The notes beneath the pieces were generated by a model, which made no database searches, was not told where the DNA came from, and saw only the letters and a program-made list of their open reading frames with translations. From Bacteroidales bacterium UBA7574 (GTDB taxonomy: Bacteria > Bacteroidota > Bacteroidia > Bacteroidales > Paludibacteraceae): a stretch of 8,269 bases of DNA. Position 1 is the first letter of the stretch. Each line of letters begins with the position of its first letter. The DNA lies in the NCBI GenBank assembly GCA_002479035.1, contig DLLA01000026.1, forward strand, positions 1-8,269, in the 5' to 3' direction. Shown piece after piece: positions 5,591 through 8,269 of the stretch. The position numbers and the translations under genes are program-made.

Positions 5591-6820
5591 CTATAACTTG
5601 AGTACGGCTTCCACAATCTCATCTGCCACCATCTCTTTGCTCTCCAACGGCAACTCTTTCCGAATGCCATTCGGGTACAACAACGTCACTTTATTAGTAT
5701 CAGTCCCGAACCCCGCACCTTTGTCTTGCAGGGAGTTCAGCACTATCATATCCAAGTGTTTCGAGACCATCTTGCGCTCCGCATTGGCGAGTTCGTTGTT
5801 AGTCTCCAGCGCAAACCCGACCAAGCGCTGATGCGATTGTTTATGTTGACCGAGAAGTGCGGCAATATCCTGCGTGGTTGTCATCTCAATCGTGAGCGAG
5901 GTCTGTCCGGGTTGCTTCTTAATCTTGTGGCCTGCGGGGTCCGATGGCGTGAAATCAGCCACAGCAGCACACAATATCGCTATGTCCGTCTGCGCAAATG
6001 CTGCCATCGTCGCCTCACACATCTCTTGCGCAGAGCGTATAGGTTCTACGGTCAGAGGTGCAAACGCCTGCCAAGGTCTCATACTCAAAGCCGTCGGCCC
6101 TGTTACCAATATCACTTCCGCACCCAGACGAAGACACGTACGCGCCAACGCGTACCCCATCTTCCCCGTGGAAGAATTGCTGATATATCGTACAGGGTCT
6201 ATCGCCTCCTGTGTGGGACCTGCCGTGATGAGCACACGCTTGCCCGCCAATGGTTTCGGCGACAGCACATACTCCACGGCAGCAAATATCGTATCCACCT
6301 CCTGCATACGCCCTTTCCCCGTGGTGCCACACGCCAGTTCGCCCTCAGCACATTCCAACATAGTGACGTTATCCCATGCTGCCAATGTGCTGATTGCCTG
6401 TTGTGTAGCGGGTGACGCATACATCTTGTCATTCATTGCCGGTGCCACCAATACGGGCTTGCGCATAGCGGCAAACGTGGTGGTCAAGGCATCATCGGCA
6501 ACTCCTGCCGCCATCTTGCCTATCACATCGGCTGTCGCGGGTGCCACCACCATCATATCCGCCCAGTCGGGCAACGAGATATGCTCCGTACTGTGCTCAT
6601 TGATAGCCGCAAACACATCGCTGTACACACGGTGCCCGCTGAGTGTCTGTAGAGTAAGGCAAGTGACAAACTCCAAGGCGTTCTTGGTAGTCGTCACCTG
6701 TACTTCCGCCCCTGCCTTGCGCAGCAGGCGTATCAATTCGGGAATTTTGTAGGCGGCAATGCCCCCGCTAATCCCGACCAATATATGCTTACCTCTCAAC
6801 AATTCAACGTCTGGTTTCAT
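5591..6820 (-). CDS. coaBC: Bifunctional phosphopantothenoylcysteine decarboxylase / phosphopantothenate-cysteine ligase
   Basis: This fusion enzyme carries out two consecutive steps of coenzyme A synthesis: CoaB joins 4'-phosphopantothenate to cysteine and FMN-dependent CoaC decarboxylates the product to 4'-phosphopantetheine. The 409 residues match the usual 400-410. The CoaC half (about 10-185) has GISGGIAAYK (16-25), catalytic H80 in STEHISL, VVAPATADVIGKMA, PAMNDKMY (127-134; the family often has W at the last position) and the active-site cysteine C164 in GELACGTTGKGRM. The CoaB half (about 190-409) has ITAGPTQEAIDPVRYISNSS with N215, then STGKMG, CAAVADF (284-290), the lysine motif HKIKK (298-302) and GFALET (335-340). 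The start at 6820 lies 31 nt after the omega-subunit stop, so it is likely in the same operon. Confidence 0.98.
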   Translation of the reverse strand: MKPDVELLRGKHILVGISGGIAAYKIPELIRLLRKAGAEVQVTTTKNALEFVTCLTLQTLSGHRVYSDVFAAINEHSTEHISLPDWADMMVVAPATADVIGKMAAGVADDALTTTFAAMRKPVLVAPAMNDKMYASPATQQAISTLAAWDNVTMLECAEGELACGTTGKGRMQEVDTIFAAVEYVLSPKPLAGKRVLITAGPTQEAIDPVRYISNSSTGKMGYALARTCLRLGAEVILVTGPTALSMRPWQAFAPLTVEPIRSAQEMCEATMAAFAQTDIAILCAAVADFTPSDPAGHKIKKQPGQTSLTIEMTTTQDIAALLGQHKQSHQRLVGFALETNNELANAERKMVSKHLDMIVLNSLQDKGAGFGTDTNKVTLLYPNGIRKELPLESKEMVADEIVEAVLKL

Positions 6821-6851
6821 TGGGTCATCAAGAGTTAATCCGCCGCACGCT

Positions 6852-7187
6852 TTACTTCAGAGCCTCGTCGCGGTTGCTCCCGCGATAGACCAACTCATTG
6901 TCGATAAATTCCTGTGTGGCAATGAGTGTCGGCTTGGGCAGCAACTCATAAGTGCGTGACACCTCTATCTGCTCTTGGTTCTCGAAAGTCTCTTCGGAAG
7001 AATCGCCCGGAGTGCTGAAATCTTGCAGTTTGGAGTCCAACTCTTTCTTGAGGGCAGCACTGATTTGGTTGCTTCGTTTGCCGATGATAGCCACCGTCTC
7101 ATACACGTTTCCTACTTTCGCCGTGAGTTCGTTCATGTCACGTGTGATGGTTGTGTGCGGGGCTTTAGTTTGCTTATAATCAATCAT
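6852..7187 (-). CDS. rpoZ: RNA polymerase omega subunit (RpoZ/Rpb6 family, Bacteroidota type)
   Basis: Omega is a small subunit that helps fold and hold the beta' subunit of RNA polymerase. The 111-residue protein contains the recognisable core GNVYETVAIIGKRSNQIS (26-43), in which N-x-Y/F-x-x-V-x-I-x-x-x-R-x-x-Q matches the omega/Rpb6 helix. A charged linker follows (DSKLQDFSTPGDSSEETFEN, about 51-70), then YELLPKPTLIATQEFIDNEL (80-99). As I recall, Bacteroidota omega proteins have this longer form and often appear in databases as 'RNA polymerase Rpb6' or hypothetical. An inner ATG (M18) exists, but the first ATG lies a normal 15 nt after the bamD stop and is preferred. The position between bamD and coaBC agrees with what I know of other Bacteroidales genomes. 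Confidence 0.85.
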   Translation of the reverse strand: MIDYKQTKAPHTTITRDMNELTAKVGNVYETVAIIGKRSNQISAALKKELDSKLQDFSTPGDSSEETFENQEQIEVSRTYELLPKPTLIATQEFIDNELVYRGSNRDEALK

Positions 7188-7202
7188 ATCGATAGTTATT
7201 TA

Positions 7203-8078
7203 TTATTTCTTCGTTATCTTTTGAATCTCTTTTCCCATACGTTCCGCGGCATTGCGGTGTTTCGATTCGGGGTACTCCGTGATGAAACTAAAGTACTCAT
7301 CTTCCGCATCGCGTGCACGCTCTAATTTCTTTGTTTCAAACGAATTCAGCATCTGCTGATACTTGGCTTGCAATATCAGCCAACTGAGTTCCTCCTGATA
7401 TTTGTTCGTCGGATAGTTGCGCAACGCATTCTTCGCCGTTATTTCGCAACTCAGGTAATTGTTGCCGAGGTACGAACCGAGATTATAGTACAATTTCGCA
7501 TTCAGATACTCCTTGTATGCCAGTTTGTCGTACAACTCTCCCATTTCCGTGTATGCCTGTTCCGCGTACGGGCTCTCGGGATACAACTCCACAAACTGTG
7601 TGAAGAACTCTATCCCTTTCCTGGTTTCCGTCTGGTCCAGCCGCGCATCGGGCGAATCCAGGTAGTAGCAATGCCCCACCTGAAAGCGTGCCTCCACGAT
7701 AAACCGCCCTTTCGGATAGTTCCTGATATACGCCTGATAATACTCCGATGCCGAAGTATAGTCTTTCTGCCCCATATAGCAGCGCGCCAGATACGCCAGC
7801 ACATCCTCCGAGCGTTCCGTACCCTTGTAGTAACTGCTCACATCATCCAACAGCGTCTGCGCCTTCACGTACTGCTTGTCGTTGAAGTAGGTCAACGCCT
7901 TTTGGTATTTCAGTTCAGGGTCTTTCGATTTCAGCAATTGCTGATACTCGCCACATGCCGTAAAGGTACAAAGCACTATCAGCCAAGCACATACAATCAT
8001 TGCCTTGTACCTGTTCACTTCCCGCCGCCGCATTGCGGCAGTCCTTTGCGCATATTCCCGAATACTTTTTTGCACCAT
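7203..8078 (-). CDS. bamD: Outer-membrane protein assembly lipoprotein BamD
   Basis: BamD is a periplasmic-facing lipoprotein that works with BamA to insert beta-barrel proteins into the outer membrane. From the first ATG the protein has 291 residues. A basic N-terminus is followed by a hydrophobic stretch (about 27-41) and FTAC with lipid-acceptor C42, then GEYQQLLKSKDPELKYQKAL. The rest consists of TPR-like helix pairs, for example ALTYFNDKQYVKAQTLLDDV, ASEYYQAYIRNYPKGRFIVEARFQVGHCYY and FFTQFVELYPESPYAEQAYTEMGELY, as expected for BamD. The signal peptide is unusually long from the first ATG (8078); starting at M16 (8033) would be more typical, with C27 as lipid site. That inner ATG, however, sits in a GC-rich hairpin. 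A strong consensus promoter lies about 30 nt upstream of 8078 and probably drives the whole minus-strand operon. Confidence 0.92.
   Translation of the reverse strand: MVQKSIREYAQRTAAMRRREVNRYKAMIVCAWLIVLCTFTACGEYQQLLKSKDPELKYQKALTYFNDKQYVKAQTLLDDVSSYYKGTERSEDVLAYLARCYMGQKDYTSASEYYQAYIRNYPKGRFIVEARFQVGHCYYLDSPDARLDQTETRKGIEFFTQFVELYPESPYAEQAYTEMGELYDKLAYKEYLNAKLYYNLGSYLGNNYLSCEITAKNALRNYPTNKYQEELSWLILQAKYQQMLNSFETKKLERARDAEDEYFSFITEYPESKHRNAAERMGKEIQKITKK
8025..8041 (-). promoter_or_regulatory. GC-rich hairpin over the inner ATG of bamD
   Basis: In the minus-strand RNA, positions 8041-8035 pair with 8031-8025 in seven pairs (six Watson-Crick, one G-U) around the 3-nt loop 8034-8032. The alternative bamD start codon (8033-8031) lies across loop and stem. 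The G-U pair works only in the transcribed strand. It may be a coding accident, or it may disfavour initiation at the inner ATG. Confidence 0.4.
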
Positions 8079-8107
8079 TTGTAAGCCCTTCTATCCAAAT
8101 TAGCCCG

Positions 8108-8139
8108 CAAAGTTACTACATTTTCCCGAATTATGCAAA
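8108..8139 (-). promoter_or_regulatory. Bacteroidota sigma-ABfr-type promoter for bamD operon
   Basis: Read on the minus strand, TTTG (8139-8136) is followed by exactly 20 nt and TAACTTTG (8115-8108). This matches the Bacteroidota housekeeping consensus, -33 TTTG and -7 TAnnTTTG, at the expected spacing. Transcription should start near 8101-8104, leaving a leader of roughly 25 nt to the bamD ATG at 8078 or about 70 nt to the inner ATG at 8033. No other match of this quality was seen in the window. Confidence 0.85.
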
Positions 8140-8269
8140 CAAAAATCCTCATTCTCAGAGCAACCGCACCAAATAACAATACAACACAACTTTCATGCGG
8201 GCAAGAAGTGCTGCATAAGCCCCCAATATCCAAATAAGATTAACGCAACAATATCATACTAATCACATA

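Noticed and set aside
5874..6752. 292-codon plus-strand open frame opposite coaBC
   Set aside because: Long but antisense to a gene with all catalytic residues intact; its composition (Ala/Ser/Thr-rich) reflects the complementary codons.
6817..6828. Three-codon upstream ORF (ATG ACC CAA TGA) whose stop overlaps the coaBC ATG
   Set aside because: An ATGA overlap can couple translation, but a frame this short is expected by chance and nothing else supports it.
8015..8233. 72-codon minus-strand frame upstream of and overlapping bamD
   Set aside because: It spans the strong promoter and the bamD start in another frame and resembles no protein family.

Overview
This window looks like a housekeeping stretch of a Bacteroidota chromosome, most likely from the order Bacteroidales. 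The left edge carries the C-terminal end of what looks like PorV, an outer-membrane protein of the Bacteroidota-specific type IX secretion system (T9SS). Translation starts lack Shine-Dalgarno sequences, and the one convincing promoter has the Bacteroidota form TTTG-N20-TAnnTTTG. BamD, the omega-like RNA polymerase subunit and RecQ also have the features of Bacteroidota versions. Species cannot be read from the sequence.

Left half (1-2207, plus strand): porV (partial) - ispF - a small predicted exported protein of unknown function - aroK - sufE. The genes are closely spaced in one direction, so co-transcription is likely. They supply isoprenoid precursors (IspF), chorismate and aromatic compounds (AroK) and Fe-S cluster assembly (SufE). 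IspF itself is not an Fe-S enzyme, but the next enzymes of the MEP pathway, IspG and IspH, are, so SufE has a loose functional link. Three of the four intergenic gaps hold short tandem repeats: a 7-bp unit x4 ending 5 nt before ispF, a 7-bp unit x4 ending 3 nt before aroK, and an 11-bp unit x3 between aroK and sufE. The two heptamers share the core T(C/T)AAC. This is the least explained feature of the window.

Right half (2232-8078, minus strand, read right to left): bamD - rpoZ/omega - coaBC - gltX - recQ. A good Bacteroidota promoter at 8108-8139 sits just upstream of bamD. Gaps are 15, 31, 66 and 8 nt and no internal consensus promoter was seen, so one operon from bamD to recQ is plausible. 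The genes cover outer-membrane protein assembly, transcription, coenzyme A synthesis, tRNA-Glu charging and DNA repair.

The two gene sets converge with only 24 bp between sufE and recQ. The 130 bp to the right of the bamD promoter (8140-8269) holds no gene I can support. No tRNA, rRNA, CRISPR array, insertion sequence or prophage gene was seen. I found no clear evidence of a new multi-gene system; the points worth following up are the tandem heptamers, the small cysteine-motif protein, the C-terminal zinc module of RecQ, and the structured start region of bamD.
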